A stretch of 54,951 bases of DNA from an uncultured Fidelibacterota bacterium (GTDB lineage Bacteria > Fidelibacterota > Marinisomatia > Marinisomatales > Marinisomataceae): contig CACHCR010000007.1 of assembly GCA_902578385.1 (NCBI GenBank), positions 1 to 54,951 of the forward strand, given 5' to 3'. Positions 33,912 through 43,615 of this stretch are shown here, piece by piece; within the stretch, counting starts at the first letter, position 1, and the number at the start of each line of letters is the position of its first letter. A model generated the notes under the pieces. The model had not been told where the DNA came from. It searched no databases and was given only the letters and a program-made list of their open reading frames with translations. The position numbers were made by a program, and so were the translations under genes.

Positions 33912-34510
33912 TGGCAAGTGCTTCCAAATATATTGAAACATTAATTGATTCATTGACCAAATTTCCTGGAGTTGGTAGAAAAGGAGCTGAAAGAATAGCT
34001 TATTTTATAGTCAAATCAGAAAAATCATTGGGCAAAAACTTAATTAATGCTTTAACTGATGTTGCAGAAAATATTGATATCTGTCCTGATACGGGTATGA
34101 TTTTGTTGAAAGGAGAAGAGTCAATTTTAAATAACGATAGTAGAAATTCAGAAATATTATGTGTCGTTGAAAATATGGAAGACGTTATAAAAATTGAAAA
34201 CACTAATAGCTTTGATGGGTTATATCATGTGTTAGGTGGTTCAATTTCTCCATTAGATGGAATTGGTCCATCAGATTTATCTTTTGATAAGCTTTTAAAC
34301 AGAATTAATCCAGACTTAAAGGAAGTCATCATTGCAACTAACCCAAGCACATCTGGCAATGCCACTGCATTATATTTAGAGAAGATCTTAAAAGATAAGG
34401 GTGTTGAAATATCAAGATTAGCAGTTGGTTTACCTGTTGGTAGTAATCTAGAGTATATTGATGATAAAACTATATCTACTGCAATTTCAGGAAGGGTAAA
34501 ATTAAATTGA
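33911..34510 (+). CDS. recR: Recombination mediator RecR with degenerate zinc finger
   Basis: RecR acts with RecO (and RecF) to load RecA at gaps. The 199-residue protein has the N-terminal helix-hairpin-helix (LTKFPGVGRKGAERIAY), then a zinc-finger region, then a TOPRIM domain (VVENMEDVIKIE, GGSISPLDGIGPSDL, IATNPSTSGNATALYL). Of the usual C-x2-C ... C-x2-C, only Cys58 remains; Thr61 and the Asn74/Asn75 region replace the others. Function may persist without zinc. pgsA starts within its stop. Confidence 0.93.
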   Translation: MASASKYIETLIDSLTKFPGVGRKGAERIAYFIVKSEKSLGKNLINALTDVAENIDICPDTGMILLKGEESILNNDSRNSEILCVVENMEDVIKIENTNSFDGLYHVLGGSISPLDGIGPSDLSFDKLLNRINPDLKEVIIATNPSTSGNATALYLEKILKDKGVEISRLAVGLPVGSNLEYIDDKTISTAISGRVKLN

Positions 34511-35010
34511 AATTTATTTTAAATTTTTTTACTTATTCTCGAATTTTATTAACCCCATTAATCATATATTTAATTATTGAAGGCAATTTTTTTACAGCAG
34601 GATTAATTTTCGCTTATTGTAGTTTTAGTGATATTGCAGACGGAAAAATTGCAAGAAAATACAATCTTGTCTCAAATCATGGGAATTATATGGACCCTTT
34701 TGCTGATAAGGTATTAATGATTGGAACATTATGTTCTTTATTATTTTTGGATATAATACAATTATCGCCGTTTATAATTATTGTTGGTAGAGATGTCTTA
34801 ATTACGCTCTACAGAAACTACTTAATTTCAAAAAATAAACCTCTTGAAACTTCAAAGTATGGAAAATTAAAAACTGTATTTCAGCATGGAATGGTATTAA
34901 TTATTTTACTCATAAATCCATCTCAAGATATAATTAATCTTATAGTTAATATTAACGCAATTTATGCAGCTGGTACAGGAGTTCAATATTTTGTCAAAAA
35001 TGGATTTTAG
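34507..35010 (+). CDS. pgsA: CDP-diacylglycerol-glycerol-3-phosphate 3-phosphatidyltransferase
   Basis: Inner-membrane enzyme forming phosphatidylglycerol phosphate. The 167-residue protein starts at TTG 34507 (overlapping the recR TGA) with the CDP-alcohol phosphotransferase signature D-x2-DG-x2-AR-x8-G-x3-D-x3-D intact (DIADGKIAR ... GNYMDPFADK). Several membrane helices follow. PgpA, the next enzyme of the pathway, is encoded immediately downstream, overlapping by 11 bases. Confidence 0.9.
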   Translation: MKFILNFFTYSRILLTPLIIYLIIEGNFFTAGLIFAYCSFSDIADGKIARKYNLVSNHGNYMDPFADKVLMIGTLCSLLFLDIIQLSPFIIIVGRDVLITLYRNYLISKNKPLETSKYGKLKTVFQHGMVLIILLINPSQDIINLIVNINAIYAAGTGVQYFVKNGF

Positions 35011-35530
35011 TAGAGGTTTTAATATTCATTTAGCAACATTGTTTGGTATTGGTAAAATACCTGGTGGTGGTACATGGGCTTCTCTTATTGTTTTATTAAT
35101 TGCACTATATGAAAACAATGCTGGAACAGCATCCTTTCTAGCTTTTTTATCACTAATAGTTGGTCCTAAAGCTTACAAAAAATTAGTTTCTGTAGTAGAT
35201 ACAGAAGATCCAAAGGAGTTTGTGTTAGACGAAGTAATTGGTATGGGTATTGCAATTTCTGGTGTATATATTTTTTCAAGGCTAATAAATGAATTCTCAT
35301 TCAATATTTTTAGTGATTATACCTCACTTTCAGATATTGGTAATTTATTTATATTGACTTTTATCGTTTTCAGATTTTTTGATATTTCAAAAATAGGTCC
35401 TGTTGGTTGGGTAGAAAAAAATTCTAATGAAAAAGCATACAATAAAGTTATAGGAGACGATATAGTGGCAGCTATTCTATCCATTCTTATTGTAATAATT
35501 ATTTTAAGTATTAATTTATGGGTATTATGA
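35000..35530 (+). CDS. pgpA: Phosphatidylglycerophosphatase A
   Basis: Dephosphorylates phosphatidylglycerol phosphate to phosphatidylglycerol. A 176-residue membrane protein from ATG 35000; TTG-like starts further upstream would lie deeper inside pgsA. Shows the PgpA blocks GIGKIPGGGTWASL (usual GLG..P.APGT.GS) and FVLDEVIGMGIAI (DE-x-x-GM), with about four hydrophobic helices. Together with pgsA it makes phosphatidylglycerol synthesis a two-step cotranscribed unit. cinA ATG overlaps its stop by four bases. Confidence 0.88.
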   Translation: MDFSRGFNIHLATLFGIGKIPGGGTWASLIVLLIALYENNAGTASFLAFLSLIVGPKAYKKLVSVVDTEDPKEFVLDEVIGMGIAISGVYIFSRLINEFSFNIFSDYTSLSDIGNLFILTFIVFRFFDISKIGPVGWVEKNSNEKAYNKVIGDDIVAAILSILIVIIILSINLWVL

Positions 35531-36807
35531 GAGTTGGAATTATTACGATTGGGAATGAGCTATTAAGTGGTTTTACTTTAGATCGTAATGCTGCCTGGAT
35601 TGGACAGCAATTACTTTCATCTGGAATAAAAGTAAACGTACATCATACGATACCTGATGACTTTGGTGTAATCTATGATACATTAGAATATCAACTTAAA
35701 GAATGGGAATGTGACCATATTATTGTAACAGGAGGTCTTGGTCCAACGGTTGATGATATAACTGTTTCCGCATTTCTTGAGTATTTTGATGATTCGCATG
35801 AATTTGATAAAGAGTATTGGGAAATATTGTGCGAAAGATTTAAAAAATTGAATTTTAAAATGCCAAATCTTAATAAAAATCAAGCTTATAAGTCTAAGAA
35901 AGGATCAATGATTCCAAATTTAGTAGGTACAGCAAGAGGATTGCATTATACAGCTAAGCATGATTCCATTTTGAGGGACGTTAAGGGTTTAATAACTGGA
36001 GATAAGAATAAGGTTAATTTTTATGCCCTTCCTGGTGTACCAAAAGAAATGAAGTCTATGTTTACTAATTATGTTCTTCCAGAAATTGAAAAGACAAATA
36101 AAAAGAAGGTTGTTTGTAAAAGTATTAGAACTACCGGCGTACCAGAATCAATTCTTCAAGAAAAAATTACGGACATTATAGAGTCTAATAAAGATGATTG
36201 CGATATTGCATTTCTTCCTCATAGAATGTTAGGGGTTGATATTCGTTTAACATCGTCAGACTCAGAGTTGGTAGATAGGTTAATTCTATTGATTGTTTCT
36301 AGAATTGAAAAATATGTTTATGGTTATGATAATGACAAACTTGAACAAGTAATTGCTAATTTATTCTTAAAAAATAATCTAACCATAAGTACAGCTGAAT
36401 CTTGTACTTCAGGATTATTAGCTGCAAGATTAACAGATGTGCCTGGTAGCTCAAAATATTTTAAAGGTGGAAGTGTTTGTTATAGCAATGAGTTAAAAAT
36501 AAATGATGTTGGAGTAGATAAAGATTTGATAGAACGTTACGGCGCGGTAAGCGAAGAAGTAGTAGAATCTTTGGCAAAAAATATTGCTAAAAAAAATAAT
36601 TCAGATATTGGAATTGGTATTACTGGAATTGCTGGTCCTGATGGAGGAACTGAAAAAAAACCTGTTGGATTAGTATTTGTTGGAATATTTTATAAAAATA
36701 ATTTATATATTAAGAAGTATAATTTAACACCTGACAGAACCACAAATCGTGAGCTTACTGTTATTTTGTGTCTGAATGAAGTACGAAAAATTTTAATAAA
36801 TTTATAA
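35527..36807 (+). CDS. cinA: CinA-like nicotinamide-nucleotide amidase / competence-damage protein
   Basis: Two-domain protein of 426 residues. N-terminal MoaB/MogA-like COG1058 domain (1-170, GNELLSGFTLDRNAAWIG, VTGGLGPTVDD); C-terminal PncC domain (about 265-426, STAESCTSGLLAARLTDVPGSS, GITGIAGPDGGTEKKPVGLVF) which deamidates NMN in pyridine nucleotide salvage. ATG 35527 is chosen because it overlaps the pgpA TGA; another ATG is nine bases earlier. recA follows by 20 bases, the common cinA-recA order. Confidence 0.93.
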   Translation: MRVGIITIGNELLSGFTLDRNAAWIGQQLLSSGIKVNVHHTIPDDFGVIYDTLEYQLKEWECDHIIVTGGLGPTVDDITVSAFLEYFDDSHEFDKEYWEILCERFKKLNFKMPNLNKNQAYKSKKGSMIPNLVGTARGLHYTAKHDSILRDVKGLITGDKNKVNFYALPGVPKEMKSMFTNYVLPEIEKTNKKKVVCKSIRTTGVPESILQEKITDIIESNKDDCDIAFLPHRMLGVDIRLTSSDSELVDRLILLIVSRIEKYVYGYDNDKLEQVIANLFLKNNLTISTAESCTSGLLAARLTDVPGSSKYFKGGSVCYSNELKINDVGVDKDLIERYGAVSEEVVESLAKNIAKKNNSDIGIGITGIAGPDGGTEKKPVGLVFVGIFYKNNLYIKKYNLTPDRTTNRELTVILCLNEVRKILINL

Positions 36808-36827
36808 ATAGTTAAAGGAAAGTCGCA

Positions 36828-37820
36828 ATGGCAACAAAAAATTTAGAAAAAGCTTTAGAAGCAGTTCAATTAGATATTAATAAAGAGTATGGAGAAGGTT
36901 CCATCATGAGGTTGGGCGGAACAGCCAATCTTGATGTAGAGGCAATTTCAACAGGTTGTCTTTCATTGGATATGGCCCTTGGAGTAGGCGGAGTGCCAAA
37001 AGGTAGAATTGTTGAAGTTTTTGGACCAGAATCTTCAGGAAAGACAACTTTAGCTTTGCATATTGTTGCAGAATGTCAAAAAAATGGAGGTAAAGCTGCA
37101 TTTATAGATGCTGAAAATGCATTAGATCCTGAATATGCAAAGAATCTTGGATGTAACTCAGATGACCTTTTAGTATCTCAACCAGATTCAGGAGAACAAG
37201 CACTTGATATTCTTCAGAAATTACTTGAGACTGCTGCATTAGATGTTATTGTAATTGATTCAGTAGCTGCACTCGTACCTAAAGCTGAGCTTGACGGTCA
37301 AATTGGAGATGTTACTGTTGGATTACAAGCTAGATTAATGTCTCAGGCTTTAAGAAAGCTTTCAGGACCAATCAATAAATCAAGAACATGTGTAGTTTTT
37401 ATCAATCAGATTAGAGAAAAAATTGGTGTAATGTTTGGTAGTCCTGAAACTACTCCAGGTGGTAGAGCTTTAAAATTTTATTCATCTGTAAGATTGGATA
37501 TCAGAAGAATAGCTGCTATTAAAGAAGGTACTGATATGACTGGAAATAGAACCAGAGTAAAAGTAGTTAAAAATAAAGTAGCTCCACCTTTTAAAATGAC
37601 TGAATTTGATATTATGTATGGAAAGGGAATTTCATATTCAGGTGATTTATTAGATTTAGCATTACAGGGAGGAGTTGTTGAAAAAATGGGTTCCTGGTTC
37701 TCTTATAAGGGTGATAAAATTGCCCAAGGACGTGAAAAGGTCAAAGCTTTGCTTGATACAGATGAAAAGCTAATGAAAAACGTTTTATCAGATGTAAAAG
37801 ATTATTTAGAGTTAAGCTAA
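36828..37820 (+). CDS. recA: Recombinase RecA
   Basis: DNA strand-exchange ATPase and co-protease for UmuD. 330 residues: Walker A GPESSGKT (66-73), Walker [13 protein letters not shown], loop L1/L2 regions ([15 protein letters not shown] and [22 protein letters not shown], in parts). The C-terminus is short relative to E. coli and lacks a long acidic tail. AAAGGAAAG ten bases upstream supports ATG. No SOS-box-like palindrome is visible before it. It faces the AGCS gene tail to tail. Confidence 0.97.
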   Translation: MATKNLEKALEAVQLDINKEYGEGSIMRLGGTANLDVEAISTGCLSLDMALGVGGVPKGRIVEVFGPESSGKTTLALHIVAECQKNGGKAAFIDAENALDPEYAKNLGCNSDDLLVSQPDSGEQALDILQKLLETAALDVIVIDSVAALVPKAELDGQIGDVTVGLQARLMSQALRKLSGPINKSRTCVVFINQIREKIGVMFGSPETTPGGRALKFYSSVRLDIRRIAAIKEGTDMTGNRTRVKVVKNKVAPPFKMTEFDIMYGKGISYSGDLLDLALQGGVVEKMGSWFSYKGDKIAQGREKVKALLDTDEKLMKNVLSDVKDYLELS

Positions 37821-37839
37821 GATTCTTTAATTATTTTAA

Positions 37840-39414
37840 TTAGTACTTTTCGAAATATTTAGAGGAAATATCTTTTAGTTTAGTGCTTAAAAGAATTATT
37901 GCAATAAGATTAGGAAAAGTCATAAATCCTAAAGCTGCATCTCCAAAAATCCATACTGGTTCTAGAAGTAAAGTAGAGCCTACAAAAACCATAAAAACGT
38001 ATACATATCTGTAGTATTTAATTGCATTAGAACCAAATAGATATTCAGTTGCTCTATCTCCATAAAATGACCAACTAATTGCCGTAGAAATTGCAAATAA
38101 TACAACGGCTAAAGTAACAATTTTGTCTCCAAAAGGAACACCTTGTGCAAATGCATGACTTGTTAAAACACTGCTATTCATCCATAGGTCTTCGGAAATG
38201 CTTGGATCAATTCTAGTTGCATAGAATTCAGTAAGATGCCATGAATCAGTTACCATTATAACAAGACCAGTTAATGTACAGATAATGATAGTATCAATAT
38301 AAGGCTCTAGTAGAGCTACTACACCTTCACGAACAGAATATTTAGTTTTAGCTGTAGAGTGAGCTATAGCTGCAGATCCTTGTCCAGCTTCACTAGAAAA
38401 TAATCCTCTTTTAACACCCATCATCATAGTGTTTAAAAATGCGATGACTGCACCAGCGCCAATACCAGAAATTTGAGCTGGAGGATTAAAAGCCATTGAA
38501 AATATTGTACTAAAAGATGAACCAACTTTTTCAAAATTGCTTAATACAATAAATAAAGCTGTAAATACATAAATTGTAGCCATAATAGGAACCAGATAAC
38601 CTGTTACATTACCAATTCTTTTAATTCCACCTAAAATCACAGATCCAACAATAAAAGCTAATAATATCCCTAAAATTATTTGAAGCGCAGATGGTTCAAA
38701 TATTCCAGGCAAAATAACTGACTTTGTCATTAAGGGGTGTGTTTCTCCAAGAACAGGTAAGAATTGACTATAAAGTTGATCAGTTAATGTAAAAGATTGA
38801 ATAGCATTTCCAGTAAAGAAAGAGCAAATAATTGCAAATGCAGCAAAAGTAACAGCTAGCCATCTCCATTTGGGACCAAGTCCATTTTCTATTGTATACA
38901 TTGGACCACCAGCAGTATTTCCAAATTTATCGGTTTCCCTATATTGTAAAGCCAGCGTACACTCTGAATATTTTAAAGCAGTTCCAAAAAAAGCGGTAAT
39001 CCACATCCAAAACAAGGCACCTGGACCACCATAATAGATAGCAATAGCAACTCCAGCAATATTACCAATTCCTACTGTAGCAGCAAGTGCAGTTGAAAGT
39101 GCTTTAAAATGGTTTAAATCACCTTCATCCTCAACATCATCGTAATCACCTCTGGTTACTTTAATTCCATGTAAAACATGTTTTAATTGAGGAAAACCTA
39201 ATTTAAATGTCATATAAATACCTGTACCAAGTAAAGCAATTACCATTAAAGGAATACTGGCAATAGGAAAGGTGTTTTTGAAATCATCTGATAAAAGATT
39301 TCCAGGAAAAGACCATACTTTATCATAAAATTCAACTCCTACTCCTGGAGATAATAGTAAAATAGCTATAATTGAAAATACTAAAAGTGTGTACTGCTGT
39401 TTTGACATGAACAC
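37840..39414 (-). CDS. Sodium:alanine/amino-acid symporter, AGCS family
   Basis: A 524-residue inner-membrane transporter with about 11 helices. AGCS signatures include TVGIGNIAGVAIAIYYGGPGALFWMWITAFFGTALKYSE (in parts) and the KRGLFSSEAGQGSAAIAHSTAKT block, which is typical of the family. The substrate is likely alanine or glycine with Na+. Two ATG codons lie at the N-terminus; 39414 is the first. Downstream of it is only weak IR sequence (TAATTA repeats), no clear terminator. Confidence 0.9.
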   Translation of the reverse strand: MFMSKQQYTLLVFSIIAILLLSPGVGVEFYDKVWSFPGNLLSDDFKNTFPIASIPLMVIALLGTGIYMTFKLGFPQLKHVLHGIKVTRGDYDDVEDEGDLNHFKALSTALAATVGIGNIAGVAIAIYYGGPGALFWMWITAFFGTALKYSECTLALQYRETDKFGNTAGGPMYTIENGLGPKWRWLAVTFAAFAIICSFFTGNAIQSFTLTDQLYSQFLPVLGETHPLMTKSVILPGIFEPSALQIILGILLAFIVGSVILGGIKRIGNVTGYLVPIMATIYVFTALFIVLSNFEKVGSSFSTIFSMAFNPPAQISGIGAGAVIAFLNTMMMGVKRGLFSSEAGQGSAAIAHSTAKTKYSVREGVVALLEPYIDTIIICTLTGLVIMVTDSWHLTEFYATRIDPSISEDLWMNSSVLTSHAFAQGVPFGDKIVTLAVVLFAISTAISWSFYGDRATEYLFGSNAIKYYRYVYVFMVFVGSTLLLEPVWIFGDAALGFMTFPNLIAIILLSTKLKDISSKYFEKY

Positions 39415-39469
39415 ATATTAATTATTTTTTTAAAAGATGTACATTGATTTTTTATTATTAATTTAAAAA

Positions 39470-40024
39470 ATGATTATTGCTGGAGTAGATGAGGTAGGAA
39501 GGGGATGTTTGGCAGGCCCTGTTGTAGCAGCAGCAGTTATTTTAGAAAATTCAATCACTGGCTTAAATGATTCAAAAAAAATATCTAAAAAGAAAAGAGA
39601 AGTTTTATATAGCGAGATTTTAGAAAATGCCACTTCAGTTGCAGTTGGAGTTAAGTGGAATGACTATATTGATAAGCATAATATTAAAGTTGCCTCAGAG
39701 CATGCAATGATAGATGCTATCAATTTATTGAACGTAAAACCTAATAAGGTTTTGATAGATGGTTTTTCTCTTGATATAGATATAGAAAACGAAGGTATTA
39801 TTAAAGGCGATCAAAAGTTTGAGCAAATAATGGCAGCATCAATTATAGCAAAAGTAACAAGAGATGAAATAATGCGCTCATTTCATTATATTTATCCAGA
39901 ATATGATTTTATGTCTAACAGTGGATATGGAACAAAAAAACATTTAAAAGCATTAGAGAAATACTCATATACACCTATTCATAGATTAACATTTAAACCA
40001 ATTTCTACAGATATAAAAAAATGA
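39470..40024 (+). CDS. rnhB: Ribonuclease HII
   Basis: Removes RNA from RNA-DNA hybrids and single ribonucleotides. The 184-residue protein begins right at the active site IIAGVDEVGRGCLAGPV (Asp7, Glu8), with further acidic ligands in LIDGF and ASIIAKVTRDE. The YPEYDFMSNSGYGTKKHL and HR..F block completes the family pattern. lepB starts within its stop (ATGA overlap). Confidence 0.95.
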   Translation: MIIAGVDEVGRGCLAGPVVAAAVILENSITGLNDSKKISKKKREVLYSEILENATSVAVGVKWNDYIDKHNIKVASEHAMIDAINLLNVKPNKVLIDGFSLDIDIENEGIIKGDQKFEQIMAASIIAKVTRDEIMRSFHYIYPEYDFMSNSGYGTKKHLKALEKYSYTPIHRLTFKPISTDIKK

Positions 40025-40995
40025 AGAATATTATTAAAGAGATTAAATCATTGTTTGTTTTGATTTTAGCAGTTCTTTTTTTGAAAGAAACAGTTGTCGA
40101 ATTATATATCGTTCCAACAGGTAGTATGGAAAAGAATATCTTGAGGGGAGATATGTTGATTGGAAGTAGATATATATATGGTATGAAAGTTCCACAAAAA
40201 ATTTGGATTCCTTTTACCGCTATAAGTATTCCAACATTTTTACCAGAATATAGGTTTCCAGCTTTTAAGGAAATTGAAAGAGGAGATGTAGTGGTGTTTG
40301 AATACCCAAGAGATAATGTTTATAAATATGTAAAGAGATGTATTGGCCTTCCTGGTGATTCATTGAAGATTGAGGATCGTAAAGTATTTGTTAATAATGA
40401 AGAGTATTTATTGCCTGAAGGAGGACAGTTTTTATCTAAAAATTCGTCTTCGAAAGATTACATAGACGAAAATATATTTATGGATTTGGGAAATAAAGAT
40501 AATTTAGACGAATTTATTGTTCCAAAAAAAGGAGACATATTTATTATTGATGAACAAATGAACTGGGAATTGATTATTCCGCTATTACTTTTTGAAGGAA
40601 ATAAAGTCGAATTAGTTTTTAATGATCAAAAACTTACATTTACAAATGAGGATCCATTTGATCTTTATAGGAGAACCGGAGATAGAAAAGTTTTTAATGA
40701 ATTTGTTCCACAACCAAATGCATCATTAATTAACCCTTGGATGTCTGTTATGAAAAAAGACTATTTAAAATATTTAACTATAAATGATACTCCTATTGAT
40801 GAATATAGTAATTATACTCTTAAGCAAGATTATTTTTGGATGATGGGCGATAATAGAGATAATAGTGAAGATTCAAGATTTTGGGGTTTTGTTCCTAAAA
40901 GTCATATCCTTGGTCAACCTGTAATTACATGGTTTTCTTTAAACCTTGAAAACTATCTTCCTAGGCTGTCAAGAATTGGAAATGTTCCTAAATAA
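40021..40995 (+). CDS. lepB: Signal peptidase I
   Basis: Inner-membrane peptidase that removes signal peptides. 324 residues: one N-terminal helix (about 8-26), catalytic Ser35 in PTGSMEKN, catalytic Lys105 in YVKRCIGLPGDSLKI, and box E GDNRDNSEDSRFWGFV near 285. A long insertion of about 150 residues between boxes D and E makes it larger than the minimal enzyme, as in FCB-group LepB proteins. It would process the many short FSQ/YAQ-type signal peptides encoded here. Confidence 0.93.
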   Translation: MKNIIKEIKSLFVLILAVLFLKETVVELYIVPTGSMEKNILRGDMLIGSRYIYGMKVPQKIWIPFTAISIPTFLPEYRFPAFKEIERGDVVVFEYPRDNVYKYVKRCIGLPGDSLKIEDRKVFVNNEEYLLPEGGQFLSKNSSSKDYIDENIFMDLGNKDNLDEFIVPKKGDIFIIDEQMNWELIIPLLLFEGNKVELVFNDQKLTFTNEDPFDLYRRTGDRKVFNEFVPQPNASLINPWMSVMKKDYLKYLTINDTPIDEYSNYTLKQDYFWMMGDNRDNSEDSRFWGFVPKSHILGQPVITWFSLNLENYLPRLSRIGNVPK

Positions 40996-41066
40996 AAAAA
41001 ATGTTTTCATATTGATTTTCATTCATTAGTTTCAGTGGACTAATAAAACAATTGAGGTATTATATT

Positions 41067-41543
41067 ATGTTATCTAGTACAGAAAAGATTTTAAGTGTTG
41101 TTGTTCTTGCTCTTACCTTAGCGGTTGGTTTTTCATTAATGCAATATGGTTCAGCTATGGATGAAATGGCTCAATTAAGAGGCGAACAAGCAGAGCATGT
41201 TGATATGGTTAATAAAGAATTTAAACAAAGAGTTAAAGCTGTTGAGCTTGAAAATATCGGTCAAGGCAAAGAAATTAAAAGAGGTCAAGATATGATCTTA
41301 GCTAATACTAAATTAATCTACGCCAAAGCTGATTCTCTTGGAAATTTGATTGATGATTTAGCTTACGAAATCAAAAGAGTTGATAGAGATTTAACTAAAA
41401 GAATTAAAAATGTTCAACGTGATCTTGAAGGATTAGAAGATAATTTTGACTCTGAAAAACGTAGAACTAGAAGAGACTTATCTGATATTAAGAAACAGTT
41501 AAAGAAACTTAATGATGAAGTCTTCCCACCGGAAGAAGAATAA
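41067..41543 (+). CDS. Membrane-anchored coiled-coil protein
   Basis: Not recognised. 158 residues: an N-terminal membrane helix (about 6-26) and then an almost entirely helical, charged heptad-like region (about 30-150) rich in K, R, E and D. The end is proline plus acidic (FPPEEE). GAGG 10 bases upstream supports ATG 41067 over the in-frame TTG 41052. Alone between lepB and a terminator. A structural or envelope-spanning role is possible but unsupported. Confidence 0.7.
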   Translation: MLSSTEKILSVVVLALTLAVGFSLMQYGSAMDEMAQLRGEQAEHVDMVNKEFKQRVKAVELENIGQGKEIKRGQDMILANTKLIYAKADSLGNLIDDLAYEIKRVDRDLTKRIKNVQRDLEGLEDNFDSEKRRTRRDLSDIKKQLKKLNDEVFPPEEE

Positions 41544-41560
41544 GTTTAAACTAATTTTAA

Positions 41561-41591
41561 AAAAAAGGGCTTTTAAAAGCCCTTTTTTTTT
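41561..41591 (+). terminator. Bidirectional terminator
   Basis: GGGCTTTTAAAAGCCC (41567-41582) is a perfect palindrome flanked by A-run and T-run. It ends the coiled-coil gene on the plus strand and the tRNA-Leu(CAA) transcript on the minus strand, whose 3' end is two bases away. Confidence 0.85.
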
Positions 41592-41592
41592 G

Positions 41593-41676
41593 TACCGAGG
41601 GTCGGGCTCGAACCGACATGAGATTACTCTCACTGGTGTTTGAGACCAGCGCGTCTACCAATTCCGCCACCCCGGC
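41593..41676 (-). tRNA. tRNA-Leu (anticodon CAA)
   Basis: On the minus strand acceptor GCCGGGG (41676-41670) pairs with CCTCGGT (41600-41594), with end G-T pairs, discriminator A. Anticodon stem CTGGT/ACCAG and loop CTCAAAC give CAA (reads UUG). Long class II variable arm, T loop TTCGAGC. Only tRNA of the window on the minus strand; the terminator follows it directly. Confidence 0.96.
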
Positions 41677-41743
41677 AAAGATGTTGACAAATTTCAGATA
41701 AAGTATGTAGTTTGTCAATAACCAAAATTAAAAGGAGTGTATA

Positions 41744-43615
41744 GTGTCATTTAAAACAGTACCACAAATGTTTCAACATTTAGTAAACGAAAGACCAACT
41801 TTGAAAACTTTTTATACAAAAACTGATAATGGTTGGGAAGGTGTAGAATTAACTGAACTTCAAAAATTAGTTGAAGATTTTGCAAATGGTTTAAAAAATT
41901 TAGGAATTAATGAACATGATAAAGTTGCTATTATTGGTGCAAATTCACGTTTATGGGCAATATCTGATTATGCCATAGCTCATATAAGAGCTGTTTCAGT
42001 TCCAGTTTATCCAACGCTTATTCCGGCACAATCACAGTATGTTGTTGAGCATTCAGAAAGTAAAATTGCTATTGTGCAAGATGAAATTCAATTAGATAAA
42101 GTTCATTCATTAATTAATGATGCTAATTCTAATCTACATACCATTGTAATTATGGATGATAACTATAATGGAGGTAAAGATAATGTTGTAAAATATTCTG
42201 ATGTATTTAATATGAAAGATACTCAACATGACATTCGATCAATTTCTGCTACAGTTCAGGAAAATGATCTATTAACACTAATATATACTAGTGGAACAAC
42301 TGGCAATCCAAAGGGTGTTATGCTTAGCCATGCAAATATTTGTAATAACCTTCTTTCAATTGATAGCACTATTAAAGCAGCAATGGAGCTTAATCCTGAA
42401 TTAAAACCTGCTGATGGTATAGAAAGATTTGTTTCATTTCTACCAATTAGTCATAGTTTTGAAAGAGTGGGTGGCCATTATTCAATTTTCAGTCAAGGAA
42501 CTTCTATATATTACGCTGAAATGAATTTTACTCCTGAAATTCTTTTTGAAAATATCAGAGAAGTTCGACCAACTTTTTTAACTGCAGTACCAAGGATTTT
42601 TGAAAAAATTCATGCTAAAATCTTAGATACAGTTGCATCTATGACTGGAGTTAAAAAGAAGCTTGCTGACTGGTCAATTTCTGTTGGCTTAAAAACAGTT
42701 CCTTATCGTCAAAGAAGCCAAAAACTACCATTTATGCTAGGTTTAAAGTATAAAATAGCAGATAAATTAGTACTAAATAAATTTAGAGCTGCTTTGGGAG
42801 GTAAAGTAAGAGCTTGTTCTTCTGGCGGATCAGCATTGTCAAAAGAAGTTGGATCATTTTTCTGTGGAATTGGAATTTCTATTATAGAAGGATATGGTTT
42901 AACAGAAACTAGTCCAGTTATGACAATAGGACATCCTGATCTTTTTAAGTTTGGTACTGTTGGAAAAGCGATACCAGGTGTTGAAGTTAAAATCCAACCT
43001 GATGGTGAGATTGTTTGTAGAGGTCATAATGTTATGATGGGTTATTATAAAAATGAAGAAGCTACAAATGAAGCAATTATTGATGGATGGTTTCATTCAG
43101 GAGATATAGGTGAATTTGATGAAGATGGTTTGTTACGAATTACTGATAGAAAAAAGAGCTTAATTGTAACATCTGGAGGAAAAAATGTTGCTCCGCAACC
43201 TATGGAGGTGTCACTTACATCTAATAAATATATTGAGCAATGTAATATTGTTGGTGATGATAGAAACTTTATTTCAGCTTTAATAGTTCCAAGTAAAGAT
43301 AATCTTATAAGTTGGGCGGAAGAACAAGGCTTAGCTAGTTTAGATTATAATGCTCTTTGTGCACACGATCAAACGTACGAGCATTATGATGCTATAGTAA
43401 AGACAGTTATGACCAATTTTTCAAGATATGAATCAGTAAGAAAGTTTACCTTAATTGCTGATGAATGGACTGTTGATAAAGGAGAATTAACTCCAAAAAT
43501 GTCAATAAAACGAAAAGTTGTAATAGAAAAACATCAAGCAGAAATTGAAGCTATGTACAATTCTAAAGATTTACCAAAAGTTGCTACGGATGACGAAGGT
43601 CAACTATTTGGTTAG
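41744..43615 (+). CDS. Long-chain acyl-CoA synthetase (AMP-forming)
   Basis: Activates fatty acids to acyl-CoA through acyl-AMP. 623 residues from GTG 41744 with AAAAGGAG eight bases upstream. AMP-binding motif LIYTSGTTGNPKGVMLSH (about 183-200), YGLTETSPV near 388 and the C-terminal hinge/GWFHSGDIGEFDEDGLLRITDR region. The FadD/FACL4-like C-domain with late Lys is present. Membrane-associated rather than exported. Feeds beta-oxidation or lipid synthesis. The PqqB-like gene begins inside its 3' end. Confidence 0.9.
   Translation: MSFKTVPQMFQHLVNERPTLKTFYTKTDNGWEGVELTELQKLVEDFANGLKNLGINEHDKVAIIGANSRLWAISDYAIAHIRAVSVPVYPTLIPAQSQYVVEHSESKIAIVQDEIQLDKVHSLINDANSNLHTIVIMDDNYNGGKDNVVKYSDVFNMKDTQHDIRSISATVQENDLLTLIYTSGTTGNPKGVMLSHANICNNLLSIDSTIKAAMELNPELKPADGIERFVSFLPISHSFERVGGHYSIFSQGTSIYYAEMNFTPEILFENIREVRPTFLTAVPRIFEKIHAKILDTVASMTGVKKKLADWSISVGLKTVPYRQRSQKLPFMLGLKYKIADKLVLNKFRAALGGKVRACSSGGSALSKEVGSFFCGIGISIIEGYGLTETSPVMTIGHPDLFKFGTVGKAIPGVEVKIQPDGEIVCRGHNVMMGYYKNEEATNEAIIDGWFHSGDIGEFDEDGLLRITDRKKSLIVTSGGKNVAPQPMEVSLTSNKYIEQCNIVGDDRNFISALIVPSKDNLISWAEEQGLASLDYNALCAHDQTYEHYDAIVKTVMTNFSRYESVRKFTLIADEWTVDKGELTPKMSIKRKVVIEKHQAEIEAMYNSKDLPKVATDDEGQLFG

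Noticed and set aside
37821-37839. Terminator between recA and the AGCS gene
   Set aside because: Only AT-rich TAATTA repeats; no GC-containing stem.
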